From assembly GCA_025350405.1 (NCBI GenBank), contig JANXXX010000021.1, positions 49,958 through 113,957 of the forward strand: a stretch of DNA of 64,000 nt, given 5' to 3'. Origin of the DNA: Gallionella sp. Its GTDB lineage: Bacteria; Pseudomonadota; Gammaproteobacteria; Burkholderiales; Gallionellaceae. The notes under the pieces were generated by a model that ran no database searches, had not been told where the DNA came from, and was given only the letters and a program-made list of their open reading frames with translations. Below, piece by piece: positions 1-9,618 of the stretch. The translations under genes and the position numbers were made by a program. How positions within the stretch are numbered: the stretch's first letter is position 1; each line of letters opens with the position of its first letter.

Positions 1-587
1 GAATTATGCCGCAAGCGTTCATCCAGCTCCGGCTGACCGAACAACACCACTTGCAACAATTTGCGTTTTTCGGTTTCGAGATTGGTGAGCAGGCGCAACA
101 CTTCCATACTTTCCAGCGGCATCGCCTGCGCCTCATCCAGACACACCAGCGCGCGCTGGCCGTTGCGCGCACATTCCAGCAGCGCATTAGTCAACCCTTT
201 CAACAACTGATGCTGATCAGCATTCTTTTCCAGTGGCACGCGAAATTCTTCCGCCAACGCCTGCAACAAACTGATCGGCTCAAGATATGGGTTGGGAATA
301 TATGCGGTCATGAAACTCGGCGTAGTTACTGCTGCAGTTGCTTGATCCCGGGTACCGATCAACGTCGTGGATGGCTGCCCCTGATTCAGCGTGGCGAGAA
401 ATTTACGGCACAGCAAGGTCTTGCCATTGCCCACTTCGCCGGTAATCTTGATAAAACCTTCGCCGTTGCGCGCCGCTACCAGCAAGGTATTGAGCGCCTC
501 CTGATAACTTGAGCAAGCAAAGAAAAAACTGGTGTCAGGAGTCAGGTTGAAAGGCGTTTCGCGCAAACCAAAGTGTTGTAGATACAT
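1..587 (-). CDS. mshM: MSHA biogenesis ATPase MshM / ExeA-like AAA protein (N-terminal part, runs off the left edge)
   Basis: Manual translation of the minus strand from ATG at 587: MYLQHFGLRETPFNLTPDTSFFFACSSYQEALNTLLVAARNGEGFIKITGEVGNGKTLLCRKFL...; Walker A GEVGNGKT and ExeA-like N-terminus. Open to the window edge, so absent from the ORF track. Confidence 0.85.
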   Translation of the reverse strand, partial: MYLQHFGLRETPFNLTPDTSFFFACSSYQEALNTLLVAARNGEGFIKITGEVGNGKTLLCRKFLATLNQGQPSTTLIGTRDQATAAVTTPSFMTAYIPNPYLEPISLLQALAEEFRVPLEKNADQHQLLKGLTNALLECARNGQRALVCLDEAQAMPLESMEVLRLLTNLETEKRKLLQVVLFGQPELDERLRHN

Positions 588-592
588 ATGTA

Positions 593-736
593 AGGGTGCC
601 TCTATAAATTCAAAATCCTAAGCGAGACAAGACGCGAATGAAATTTTTGCGCGCCGCATATGTTTGATATGTAAACAGTAAGAATTCTTGGGTAACGCAG
701 TATCGTGACGGGGTTTGGATTTATAGTGGGACCCTC
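593..736. repeat. Palindromic MITE-like element, copy A (divergent)
   Basis: AGGGTGCCTCTATAAATTC...GCGCCGCATATGTTTGATATG...GGATTTATAGTGGGACCCT; ends are inverted repeats; shares core and termini with copies at 24779 and 55412. Confidence 0.7.
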
Positions 737-749
737 AACGTTTTGCGCC

Positions 750-2396
750 CTACCGCCCCATCATCCCGCTAACACGCTCACGACTGTGCATAATGTCATC
801 AGACCAATCCTTGTCGTTATCCACCACAGTCGGTTTCAGCAGGATGACCAATTCACGCTTTTCGCTGCGCTGATTGGTCTGACCAAACAGTGTCTTGGGC
901 AAGCCCGGCAATCCGGAACTATCATTTGATGAGGCTTGACGCATCAAGCCGCCAATCGCCACGATCTGCCCGTCGCGCGCACGCACGATGCTGTCGGTTT
1001 CAGAGATCGAACTGGAAGCCAGCGGCAAACTGATCGACCCGTTGGTACCACCCAGATCAACGACCTTGGTGACCGTGCTGACCTGGCTGACGGAAGGATG
1101 CACATGCAAGATGATCTCGCCGTTTTCATCGATGCTTGGCGTAACATCCAGAGCGATCCCGGAAAAGAACGGTTGCAATGTGACAGTTGGGGTGCTGGTG
1201 GTTGCTGTTCCTGTTGTCGTCGTCGTCGAAACGTTGGTGACAAAAAAGTCATCCGTGCCAACCTTGAGCACCGCTTTCTGATTGTTCATTGTGGCAATGC
1301 GCGGACTGGACAACACATGCACGTTGCCCTGCGACTCAAGGAAATTCAACAGCGCGGCAAAATTACTGGTCTGGAATGCCAGACCAAAAAGTGTGCCTGA
1401 TCCCGACCCGGCAAGCGAAGCCAGCGTTGCACCCGGAGTAGCAGAGATCACGCCATTGCTTATCGTTCCCGTCGGAGCCAGCGCGGTGCCTGGCGATAAT
1501 TGCCCGCCCGAAGTAAAACTGTTCGGACTATTTTTGAATGCGCCCCAATTAACACCAGATTGAAAACTGTCGCTCAATTGCACGTCGACGATCTTGGCTT
1601 CCAGAATCACCTGACGCTCAATGGATATCTGTGAGGCCTTGAGGTAAGCCGTGACATTTCTCAACTCGTCTGGCATCGCACGCACCACTATCACGCCAGA
1701 CATCGGGCTGACCACTACACTGCGCCCCTTTTCTTTGCCGACGATCGCATCCAGCGATTTCTCCAATTCATCCCAGAAGTCGGACTTGCTGCTCATGGTC
1801 ACCTTACTGGTTTCCTGAGAGCGACCCACAGAACCCGTTGTAGGGGTGGAAGTTGCACCGCCGGATGTTCCACCCGGAGCGTCTGACACAGAACCCGAAA
1901 TAACTCGCAGCGACGATGCGCCATTGCGTTGCCCGGTCAGGTAACTCACCTGAAAAATCCTCGTCTGCAAGGTCAGCGGCTGAATGTAGATGCGAGTGCT
2001 ATCGATCTTGTAATCGTAGCCATACATCTCGCGTATCGCTTCCAATGCCTCGAATACCGTCACGTCTTTCAGATTCAGCGAAATGTTTCCGCTGACATCA
2101 GAGTGCAGCAACATGCTATAGCGCGTACCCGACACGATAGACATGAACACTTGACTGGCCGGCGTGTTATTCACCGTCAGGTCGAATTTCGTATCCAGCG
2201 ATTTGCTGTCTACCTTCGGCATGCCTACTGCAAGAGGGGGCAGCAATGCATTGTTCACTGCTTCGGATTTGCTTGGTTTCCTGTCTTGCGCGGCCTGATC
2301 CATTTCGTGCTGAATCGAATCCGCCGTCTGATTTCGACTATTCGAAGTGGCGCAACCCGCCAACAGCAACACACCCAGCCATAACGTTATTCTCAT
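750..2396 (-). CDS. mshL: MSHA-type pilus secretin MshL
   Basis: 548 aa; lipoprotein-like signal (LLLAGCATS), secretin domain (VPALSSPRIATMNNQKAVLKVGTDDFFV-like region, GLPGLPKTLFGQTNQRSEKRELVILLKPTVV). Confidence 0.9.
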   Translation of the reverse strand: MRITLWLGVLLLAGCATSNSRNQTADSIQHEMDQAAQDRKPSKSEAVNNALLPPLAVGMPKVDSKSLDTKFDLTVNNTPASQVFMSIVSGTRYSMLLHSDVSGNISLNLKDVTVFEALEAIREMYGYDYKIDSTRIYIQPLTLQTRIFQVSYLTGQRNGASSLRVISGSVSDAPGGTSGGATSTPTTGSVGRSQETSKVTMSSKSDFWDELEKSLDAIVGKEKGRSVVVSPMSGVIVVRAMPDELRNVTAYLKASQISIERQVILEAKIVDVQLSDSFQSGVNWGAFKNSPNSFTSGGQLSPGTALAPTGTISNGVISATPGATLASLAGSGSGTLFGLAFQTSNFAALLNFLESQGNVHVLSSPRIATMNNQKAVLKVGTDDFFVTNVSTTTTTGTATTSTPTVTLQPFFSGIALDVTPSIDENGEIILHVHPSVSQVSTVTKVVDLGGTNGSISLPLASSSISETDSIVRARDGQIVAIGGLMRQASSNDSSGLPGLPKTLFGQTNQRSEKRELVILLKPTVVDNDKDWSDDIMHSRERVSGMMGR

Positions 2397-2494
2397 TTTT
2401 CCTCCTCGGGCGCAGCTGCCCTGCTTTTATGTTTGCCATACTGCACCTTGCCTGCGGACGATGGTTGTTTGACCTGCGATCTCATATTTGGCGA

Positions 2495-2914
2495 TTACTT
2501 TTCCGCTGATGCCTTATCGGGTACTTCTTTTCGGATCATTCTCACTTCGGGAAACAACCTCAACACCTGCCTGCTTTGCGCGCGCTGCAACACGACGCCG
2601 CCCTCATTGACTTCGATCAACTTGGCATCGCCATATTCGCCGCCTAATTCGACAGTCTGCCCATCAATGATCGCGGCGCGACGTGTTTCGGAAATGATGA
2701 TCGAACGCAAACCGGATGACCGGTCTTCCGTTACCTCTTGCTTGGCTCCTGTTCCGGTAGCTTGCGCAAAAATACTGGCGGGTGGGCGAGTCGGATCGAT
2801 CAAATCTTCTGCGTGAAGCGGGCCAAGAACCGAGAACAAAAAGAAAAATGCGGAAGCGACCCACCGCGGCGATGTGGTAATAATCATATTCTTGGTCATC
2901 ATACAGACAGCCAT
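2495..2914 (-). CDS. mshK: MSHA biogenesis protein MshK-like
   Basis: 139 aa; position between mshL and mshJ; LIDPTRPP motif typical of this family. Confidence 0.65.
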   Translation of the reverse strand: MAVCMMTKNMIITTSPRWVASAFFFLFSVLGPLHAEDLIDPTRPPASIFAQATGTGAKQEVTEDRSSGLRSIIISETRRAAIIDGQTVELGGEYGDAKLIEVNEGGVVLQRAQSRQVLRLFPEVRMIRKEVPDKASAEK

Positions 2915-3606
2915 GTCTTATCCAAACTCAGGGTATACAGGGTCAATGTAAACACGGCATCCGGATATTTCTCTACGTTCAAACTTGCTTCCCCCCAAAA
3001 CATCTGCGCAGGCAAGTTCTCCAATTCGGAGACGTAACGCAACAAGTCCAGGTAACCGCCGCGCACAGTGATTTGCACGCCGTGTTTGAATATTTGTTTT
3101 TGCGAATCCGGTTGCTTTTGCTCGCCAGGTGAATTCGCTGCAACCGCTTGTGGCCTTTCAATCAACAGACTCACCGGCAAGGTTTTCAATTCGACCAATT
3201 GCAACTTGCCGTTTTTACCCAGCACCCGCCTCAACAGGTCGGCTATCCTGTTGGGCGCAATCAGGCGGTCCCGGCGGCTCTGCAAATAATCATCCTGCTC
3301 TTGCATTTTCTGCTTGAGCTGCGCCAAGCGATCACGCAACGGCGAATGTTCATCGTCACGTTTAGCTTGCAGCAGGTTTTGCATCTGGGCCTGCAGCTCC
3401 TTCATTTTTTCCTGCTGCTGAACCATCTGCGCCGACAACATTTTTTGTTTGGCAAACAACGGGTCAAGCAACATCGCATTAATCAGCGAGATCACTACAA
3501 AAGCGGCAGCAATAAAAATTATTGCGCGCTCGCGCAACGACATGTCATCTATCGTAGTACGAACCCGCTCCCAATAAGGCTGAATCTGCTCCCAATAACG
3601 TTTCAT
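2899..3606 (-). CDS. mshJ: MSHA biogenesis protein MshJ-like (PilO-like)
   Basis: 235 aa; single N-terminal TM then coiled coil; operon position. Confidence 0.7.
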   Translation of the reverse strand: MKRYWEQIQPYWERVRTTIDDMSLRERAIIFIAAAFVVISLINAMLLDPLFAKQKMLSAQMVQQQEKMKELQAQMQNLLQAKRDDEHSPLRDRLAQLKQKMQEQDDYLQSRRDRLIAPNRIADLLRRVLGKNGKLQLVELKTLPVSLLIERPQAVAANSPGEQKQPDSQKQIFKHGVQITVRGGYLDLLRYVSELENLPAQMFWGEASLNVEKYPDAVFTLTLYTLSLDKTWLSV

Positions 3607-4253
3607 TTGTTGGCCTCGCTATCCGGGCTGGAATACAAAGTGAACTCAACATAGCGCCGTGCCGCAGAAGCAGGTGTCTGACCGCCCCCTGCACTTTCAT
3701 CCGCCCGGGATTGCTGCATTTTCAAGGTAGAGAAAGTCTTGCCCCTCATGATGCGTTCCTTGCGCAGACGCTGGATATATGTCGGCAACAATTCCGGACT
3801 CACCACTCCGCCACTCAGGCTGATCTGCGCGGCATCTCCGGTCACTTTGAAGCCGGTCAGCCACAAGCCTTGCACCACCTGGCGCGAGAAGGCGCGCATG
3901 TATTCAGAATAGCCGATGGTATTGCCCAATGCGCCGGATTTCAGCGTCTCGATTATTTCATTCTGCTCGGCAGTCTGTTTTTCCAGGCGCTGCACCTCAT
4001 TCTGCAACAATTGAACTGACTGTTTAGGAGAAAACTCGGCTACAGCGCGCGCCTGACGCTGCTGCTCGGCGTTGTAGCGCTTGGTGTTCTCATCCAATTG
4101 CCTGCTTAGCTGATCAACCTGATAAATCGCATAGCCATAGAAGATCAAAGAGCCTGCGATGATCATGCCCAACGCCTGCAACATCGCAAACAACGAAAAG
4201 TATTTGCGCTGCTTCATGAAAACAGGATTGAACAGGTTGATCTGCTGGCTCAT
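3603..4253 (-). CDS. PilN-domain protein (second MshI-type component)
   Basis: QQINLFNPVF motif near the N-terminus; 239 aa ORF, but ATG at 4253 (MSQQINLFNPVF) is the likely start. Confidence 0.7.
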   Translation of the reverse strand: MSQQINLFNPVFMKQRKYFSLFAMLQALGMIIAGSLIFYGYAIYQVDQLSRQLDENTKRYNAEQQRQARAVAEFSPKQSVQLLQNEVQRLEKQTAEQNEIIETLKSGALGNTIGYSEYMRAFSRQVVQGLWLTGFKVTGDAAQISLSGGVVSPELLPTYIQRLRKERIMRGKTFSTLKMQQSRADESAGGGQTPASAARRYVEFTLYSSPDSEANK

Positions 4254-4260
4254 GGGTTCC

Positions 4261-5232
4261 TCATAGCGCGCGGCTTTCATGGCGTAACGCCGCGCCCAGC
4301 GCTGGCAAAGTGTGCGAAACAAATTCGCTGTCCGCGAGCGCCGGGACAGCGCTGATGTCCATCACCTGAGACAAGTCCAGCTTTTGCACCTTCGCATCAA
4401 GCTCCGAAGTCAGAAACTCCACCAGACCCGTATTGTCCGGCACGCAAACCAACACCATGTCGACCGGGAGGTTGTTATATTGGCGGTCGAAATAATCCAG
4501 CGACCTCTGCAACTCCGTTGCAACGCGATCACGATATTGCTGGCGCAATTCCTCATTGGCATCCAGCAACTGCCCGACGCTGATTTCGATGCGCCGCGAC
4601 AAATACAATTCGCCCCCTGCCGTAAACGTCATCAGACCGCCATAATCATCAAAAGCCAGCATCACCAAAGCGCGATCCTCCCGCTCAAACAGCCTGGCAA
4701 TATTGCGCTGCGCCATTTCCTGAATATCAATCACATCCAGTTTTATTTTGGCCTGCTCGAATATCCTGATGCGTTCCTTGATAATGCTGTTTGCTGCAGC
4801 GATCGCATACAAGGATTGCGGACGCCCCGAACCATATTTGCTGGCGGGAATCTGCACCATATCCACTGTGGCGTCATCGATGTGGTAATTCAGGCCGTCC
4901 TTGATCTTCCAGCGAACTGCCGTCTTCATCTCATCGGTGGGAACATTGGGCGCGTCGACCAGCAACATCTGATATTCGCCGGGCGCCAATAACGTGGAGA
5001 CATCTTGATCGCCAATGTGCGCATCACGGCGCAGCTTTTCCAATGAAGATGCGGTCACTGCGCCAGTTTCGTGATATTCGCAGCGCACCACTCGCGGCAT
5101 CGGGCCGACAAATTTTATTTTCGCCAGATACATACCATGCGTGCCCAAGCTGATTGCAAACCAGCCCGCATCGTGGCTTTTAGTTTTAAATAAGCTAGGG
5201 AACGAGGGTATTTTCATAGTTAACGCGAACAT
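4261..5232 (-). CDS. mshI: MSHA biogenesis protein MshI (PilM-like)
   Basis: 323 aa; PilM-like features (RSLDYFDRQYNNLPVDMVLVC); operon position. Confidence 0.75.
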   Translation of the reverse strand: MFALTMKIPSFPSLFKTKSHDAGWFAISLGTHGMYLAKIKFVGPMPRVVRCEYHETGAVTASSLEKLRRDAHIGDQDVSTLLAPGEYQMLLVDAPNVPTDEMKTAVRWKIKDGLNYHIDDATVDMVQIPASKYGSGRPQSLYAIAAANSIIKERIRIFEQAKIKLDVIDIQEMAQRNIARLFEREDRALVMLAFDDYGGLMTFTAGGELYLSRRIEISVGQLLDANEELRQQYRDRVATELQRSLDYFDRQYNNLPVDMVLVCVPDNTGLVEFLTSELDAKVQKLDLSQVMDISAVPALADSEFVSHTLPALGAALRHESRAL

Positions 5233-5381
5233 AATTCAATAACATACTGGTGTCAATGACTTTTTATACGCCAACAAACTGGCTCCCCAGCTTTTAAAAG
5301 CACAACCCCGGCAATAATTTTCAACTTCGCAGCAACAGGAGTTCGGCTGCAGCCACAGTAATTTTGACTCGCCGCCGAAAC

Positions 5382-5406
5382 TACTGATGAGCTTTGCTCA
5401 TCAGTA
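5382..5406 (-). terminator. Stem-loop overlapping the end of mshQ
   Basis: TACTGATGAGC-TTT-GCTCATCAGTA perfect 11 bp inverted repeat at the mshQ stop codon; no long T tract, so terminator function is uncertain. Confidence 0.4.
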
Positions 5407-8400
5407 ATTTTCACGCAGATAGATAAACTCGTTCGCGCCTTTGTATACGCCAAACGTGGCGCGCGCGGTATTGCTGGGCAAATAGTTTGAGATCGGTACA
5501 TTCGTAGTTAGATCCACACTGCCATTTTTGCCGACCCCCGGAGCAGACAAGCTAATTGCGCTTGCGCCGCTTGCAAACGCAATAGAAGCTGGCGATACCG
5601 TGGTCGCGCCAGTGGTTAGATTTTTCTGATAATTGCTGAGCGAGATATTGCTATTGAGCATTGTCGTCAGACTATCATCCACATTAGGAATATAAACTGT
5701 TCCGTTCCAATACTGCGCCGTCAAGGCAATTGGCAAAGGCAACAGTTCCGAGCCATTGGCATTAGCTATTTTCATGCGCCCATAGCGAAATTCTGTTATG
5801 CCAACCTGAGCATGATCGTTGCCGACTACCGCATCGGAATCCAAGTCATAACATGCCATCACGGTTGTGTTATTGCAGGTTCCTGCCCCGGAAGTTCCGA
5901 CGGCGTCCACAGCGGCTCCGTCTCCATCCAGCGGCGCGATGCCGAAATTCGCCACTGTGTAGTTACCATCAGGAGTTGCATTGCGACTGAGGGTGAACGG
6001 AACAGAAAGAACTGCCGCCGCCTGGGTTCCCACCAAAGTAAAGCAAGGTGCGGAACCGCAGGTGATCAACGGCATCCCGGCATTACTGACGCGTGAGCCG
6101 AGATAATACGGCTGCCCGGCCGTGGTGCGATCCACTGCCGCCAGATTGAGGTTGGCAAAAACCGAAGGGTCGAGCTTGGCGAAGTCGTTTACGCCGTTCT
6201 GTCCAACATAGTTTTGCACTGCTACGTTGTTAAGGCTCATCGGTACCAACGTAATGTTGGCATCGATTTCTTCACCCATATAAGTAAAGGTAGGCGCACA
6301 AGGCGTCACGCCATCCGCCACCAGGACGCCCGCTTGGCACAGGTCAGCGCGATCATTTTGCGTCGGTGTTTGCAATGCGAATTTGGCCAGCGTGAAGCGA
6401 CCCACTGGGCCGCTGGGGTTGCCTGCCAAGTCACCAGTGACATTGCCAGCAGTCAGATAGTTTGCATCCGCAATGCTTGGCATCAAGGTAATGATGCCGA
6501 CCTCATCCCAGGTAAAGTTGGTACCGGTAGCCACGCCGCCAACAAAAGCGCCGAAGGTGTAGTGAACCAGACTGAGGGTTACGGATGTCGATGCAGTGGT
6601 CGCCAAAGTAAACACTCCCGGAGAAGGAATGGCCGATATCGTGGTGTACAAGTCGGCTCCACCCGCACCTGCGCCGACGATGCGCAGACGATCACCTACA
6701 ACATAGCCCGTCGAATTTGTTACAGACAAGGAATTGCTACCACTTGAAATGCTGCCGACTGTCGTCCTGTTAACAAGTGGGGCATTGGTCAGCCCCAGCC
6801 CGCCAAGCAATGCGGGCGTCAATTTTACATCTTCCGTCCTGGATTCTTTGCCGTAGTTGGGTGTGGCTACGCCAGCGGAATTTACTGCTGTTACCGTCAC
6901 GCTGAAGGCTTCCCCCGCCTTGACGAACGCTGTGCCACCAGCAGTGGTGGCACCTGGATTGGCAAAGCCATCACTACTGCGCTTGATGGCGGACAACACG
7001 AATCCAGCTGGCTTCATGATGAACGAAGCAACACCATCGCTCAGCGCAGGGGCTCCGGTATAGTTTGCTGTGAGCGTGACTTGACCGACATCAGGGTAGG
7101 ACAGCGTGAAGGTCGCCTGGCTGCTCGCATTAAAGGTAAGGCTGATCGCCGTTTTGGTGGCAGCAGAAGTGCCAATGACAGTTCCGTTGAGAGTCGCCTG
7201 CTTGGTGCCGGTTGCCGGATTTGCATAAGCAGTATAAAAGTTGATGGTCTTGGCTCCGGTGAAGGCTGCGCCAGAACAAGCAGAAATCGTTCCTGTTACA
7301 TTATTGCCGGACACGCCATCCGGTACGGCGAGACTAATAGCCGATGAGTTGAACGTAAAGCTATTGGTACAACTCCCTGCCGCCCCCCCCAACACCGTAT
7401 TGGCGCAAGTCGTAGCATTGGCTGCGGCAGGGGTTGAAGAAGCGGCGAGCGTGACCGTGCCTGCCGTGCCGGATGATACTGTGCCGCTGCCGATGCCAGT
7501 GGCACCCACAGCAACCACATTGCCTCCCGGTGTGAGAGTAACGCTGGTGCCACCGGTGTATAGGTTAGCCAGGGTGCAAGCCGCATCGCCGCATGCCTTG
7601 ACCGCCACGGTGGTCGGGGTACAGGTCGTGCCGCTACCAGGATGATCGATCTCGATGTGATGAATGCTCGGTGTGGAGTAATACACCGTGATCGGCATGT
7701 GATCGACGCTGACCGTGCGGTTGGTCGTTGAAGTGGTGCTGGTGTTTTTGGCAGCAAAAGCCGCGCCGAAGTTAGCCGCGTTGATGTCCGTTATGGTCCA
7801 GGTGTTGCCCCACAGATCGGCGGAGCCGCCATGTGCTTCGATCACGTCGGCGGTGGTGTAGTTGGTCAGGGTGGAGCGGTCGGTTGCGCCGATCACGCCG
7901 CCCTTGACGGTACGCATCGCCGCATCGCGGAGCGTGCCGCCGGAAGTGTTGCGCTCGACGCTGACGGCAATACCCAAGATAGTTGATCCAACAGGAATCG
8001 CAAAACCATAGCCGGTACATTGCAGATAGTTGGTGGTGACATTGCGGATTACGTTAGTCGCTGTGGTGTAAATGTTGTCGCTGGCCAGCGCGTTCGCCAG
8101 CCCGGTCCAGGCCACCGTGCCTATCCCGGTTACATTTGTGCAAGCCGTAGGGCTCTTGGTTATGGAAAATACGCCCGGAGGGAGTATGCAGGGTGAAGTA
8201 CCCAGAATGATATAGGGCGTGGGGCAGGCTACACCGGTTCCTGCCAGGTTGTAATAAGTGTTGCTGACCGGGGCGACAGGTGTGGCTGGGGTGTTAAAAG
8301 TCACCGTGTTGCCGACAGCGGATGCATTGAGTCCGGTGGTGGCGCTGGCCGTACCAAAAGTCGAAGCCGCTGATACGGTCAGGCTGGAATTGGCACCTTG

Positions 8401-9171
8401 CGTCCAGCCATTGGTGGTCGCGTTCTGCGTGACTTTTTGAACAGTAACGCTGCCGTTGTTAGTCAGTTTAGCTGCCGCATTATTAAAGGTGATGGTCGAG
8501 TTTGCGGCATTGATAACTCCAGTGGAGCCGATGACCGTACTGGTAGCATACAGACGCAGCATGTTGGTACCGGCAACCTGGGTCGAAGTGATCGTGCCGT
8601 TGATGATCAGCACCGAGTTAGATACAACGGTTGTGCCATTGCGCCCGGCGCGAATTTGAGCTGTGCCTGCAAAAGTCAGTGTCGCACCTGCAACAATTGA
8701 AGGCGCAGTACCCGCCGTGTAAAGCCTGGCACTACCCGAAAATGTACCGTTAGTGCCGGAGATCACCGCCGCATTGCCGGTTGACTGGAGGATACCGGTT
8801 CCAGCGGCGTTTGTAATCGTCCCGTTATTAGTGACGTTGCCGCTGACAGTCAACGTATTACCACCAAGCGAAAAAATCCCTCCGGTGTTGACCGTCAGGT
8901 CAATCACGCTAGCAGTGGCAGTAAGCGTGACAGTGTTCGGCGAAGCGATGATGGCGCTATCGGCCGCTCCGGGTATGGTAGCAGCGGGGGAGCCTACACA
9001 GGACCAAGTTGCCGCCGAGTTCCAGTTGCCTGTGGCAATACTGGTGCAAGTTGCCGCCATTGCTGCGCCTTGCCAAACCAGTGTCAACAGCATAACTGCA
9101 CACACGACAATTCTTCCCAAGCTTTGATTGGATGCGAATTGCCTGATTCTGCTGCAAGTGGCTTTGCTCAT
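5401..9171 (-). CDS. mshQ: MshQ-like large exported protein (DUF6701-type C-terminus)
   Basis: 1256 aa; signal peptide; beta-rich repeats; C-terminal half resembles MshQ/DUF6701 proteins; located after mshP/O/D. Confidence 0.75.
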   Translation of the reverse strand: MSKATCSRIRQFASNQSLGRIVVCAVMLLTLVWQGAAMAATCTSIATGNWNSAATWSCVGSPAATIPGAADSAIIASPNTVTLTATASVIDLTVNTGGIFSLGGNTLTVSGNVTNNGTITNAAGTGILQSTGNAAVISGTNGTFSGSARLYTAGTAPSIVAGATLTFAGTAQIRAGRNGTTVVSNSVLIINGTITSTQVAGTNMLRLYATSTVIGSTGVINAANSTITFNNAAAKLTNNGSVTVQKVTQNATTNGWTQGANSSLTVSAASTFGTASATTGLNASAVGNTVTFNTPATPVAPVSNTYYNLAGTGVACPTPYIILGTSPCILPPGVFSITKSPTACTNVTGIGTVAWTGLANALASDNIYTTATNVIRNVTTNYLQCTGYGFAIPVGSTILGIAVSVERNTSGGTLRDAAMRTVKGGVIGATDRSTLTNYTTADVIEAHGGSADLWGNTWTITDINAANFGAAFAAKNTSTTSTTNRTVSVDHMPITVYYSTPSIHHIEIDHPGSGTTCTPTTVAVKACGDAACTLANLYTGGTSVTLTPGGNVVAVGATGIGSGTVSSGTAGTVTLAASSTPAAANATTCANTVLGGAAGSCTNSFTFNSSAISLAVPDGVSGNNVTGTISACSGAAFTGAKTINFYTAYANPATGTKQATLNGTVIGTSAATKTAISLTFNASSQATFTLSYPDVGQVTLTANYTGAPALSDGVASFIMKPAGFVLSAIKRSSDGFANPGATTAGGTAFVKAGEAFSVTVTAVNSAGVATPNYGKESRTEDVKLTPALLGGLGLTNAPLVNRTTVGSISSGSNSLSVTNSTGYVVGDRLRIVGAGAGGADLYTTISAIPSPGVFTLATTASTSVTLSLVHYTFGAFVGGVATGTNFTWDEVGIITLMPSIADANYLTAGNVTGDLAGNPSGPVGRFTLAKFALQTPTQNDRADLCQAGVLVADGVTPCAPTFTYMGEEIDANITLVPMSLNNVAVQNYVGQNGVNDFAKLDPSVFANLNLAAVDRTTAGQPYYLGSRVSNAGMPLITCGSAPCFTLVGTQAAAVLSVPFTLSRNATPDGNYTVANFGIAPLDGDGAAVDAVGTSGAGTCNNTTVMACYDLDSDAVVGNDHAQVGITEFRYGRMKIANANGSELLPLPIALTAQYWNGTVYIPNVDDSLTTMLNSNISLSNYQKNLTTGATTVSPASIAFASGASAISLSAPGVGKNGSVDLTTNVPISNYLPSNTARATFGVYKGANEFIYLRENY

Positions 9172-9189
9172 TTTTCAATCCTCCAAATC

Positions 9190-9618
9190 CTACTTCGCAA
9201 TCGACACACTCATCTGCCGCTCAACATAGCTCGGCGTGGCCGCCGTACCCTGCGTAGCAGTTGAGGTCAGTTGAAACAGGGTGATCGTTGCGCTTGCTTC
9301 TGACGCTGCCGCACTACCACAATTGACTGTCACCGTGAAATTCTGCAAGGTGGTGCCCGTTAAAGTGACGTTGTTCGGCTGAGGTGCCGCAAGCGTACCG
9401 CAAGCAATGGCGCCCGGGGTAAGCACCTGATACGCGCCCCACTCTATGCCTGCACGCGCGGCCTGATACGCGCGCGCGCCTTGCACATCCAGCGCAGCGC
9501 TTTGCTGCTGAGTGGTGGAAAGCGTGACGGCAAATGTACCCAGCGCGGCAATCACCACCAGCAGGAAAATCGCCGAAACCAGACTGAAGCCGCGCTGAAT
9601 GTTTTGTTTCGTCTTCAT
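9190..9618 (-). CDS. mshP: MshP-like pilus accessory protein (pilin-like N-terminus lacking Glu5)
   Basis: 142 aa; RGFSLVSAIFLLVVIAALGTFAVTLS; operon position. Confidence 0.65.
   Translation of the reverse strand: MKTKQNIQRGFSLVSAIFLLVVIAALGTFAVTLSTTQQQSAALDVQGARAYQAARAGIEWGAYQVLTPGAIACGTLAAPQPNNVTLTGTTLQNFTVTVNCGSAAASEASATITLFQLTSTATQGTAATPSYVERQMSVSIAK

Noticed and set aside
6-512. 168 aa plus-strand ORF at the left edge
   Set aside because: Antisense to the partial mshM, which shows a Walker A motif and ExeA-like N-terminus.
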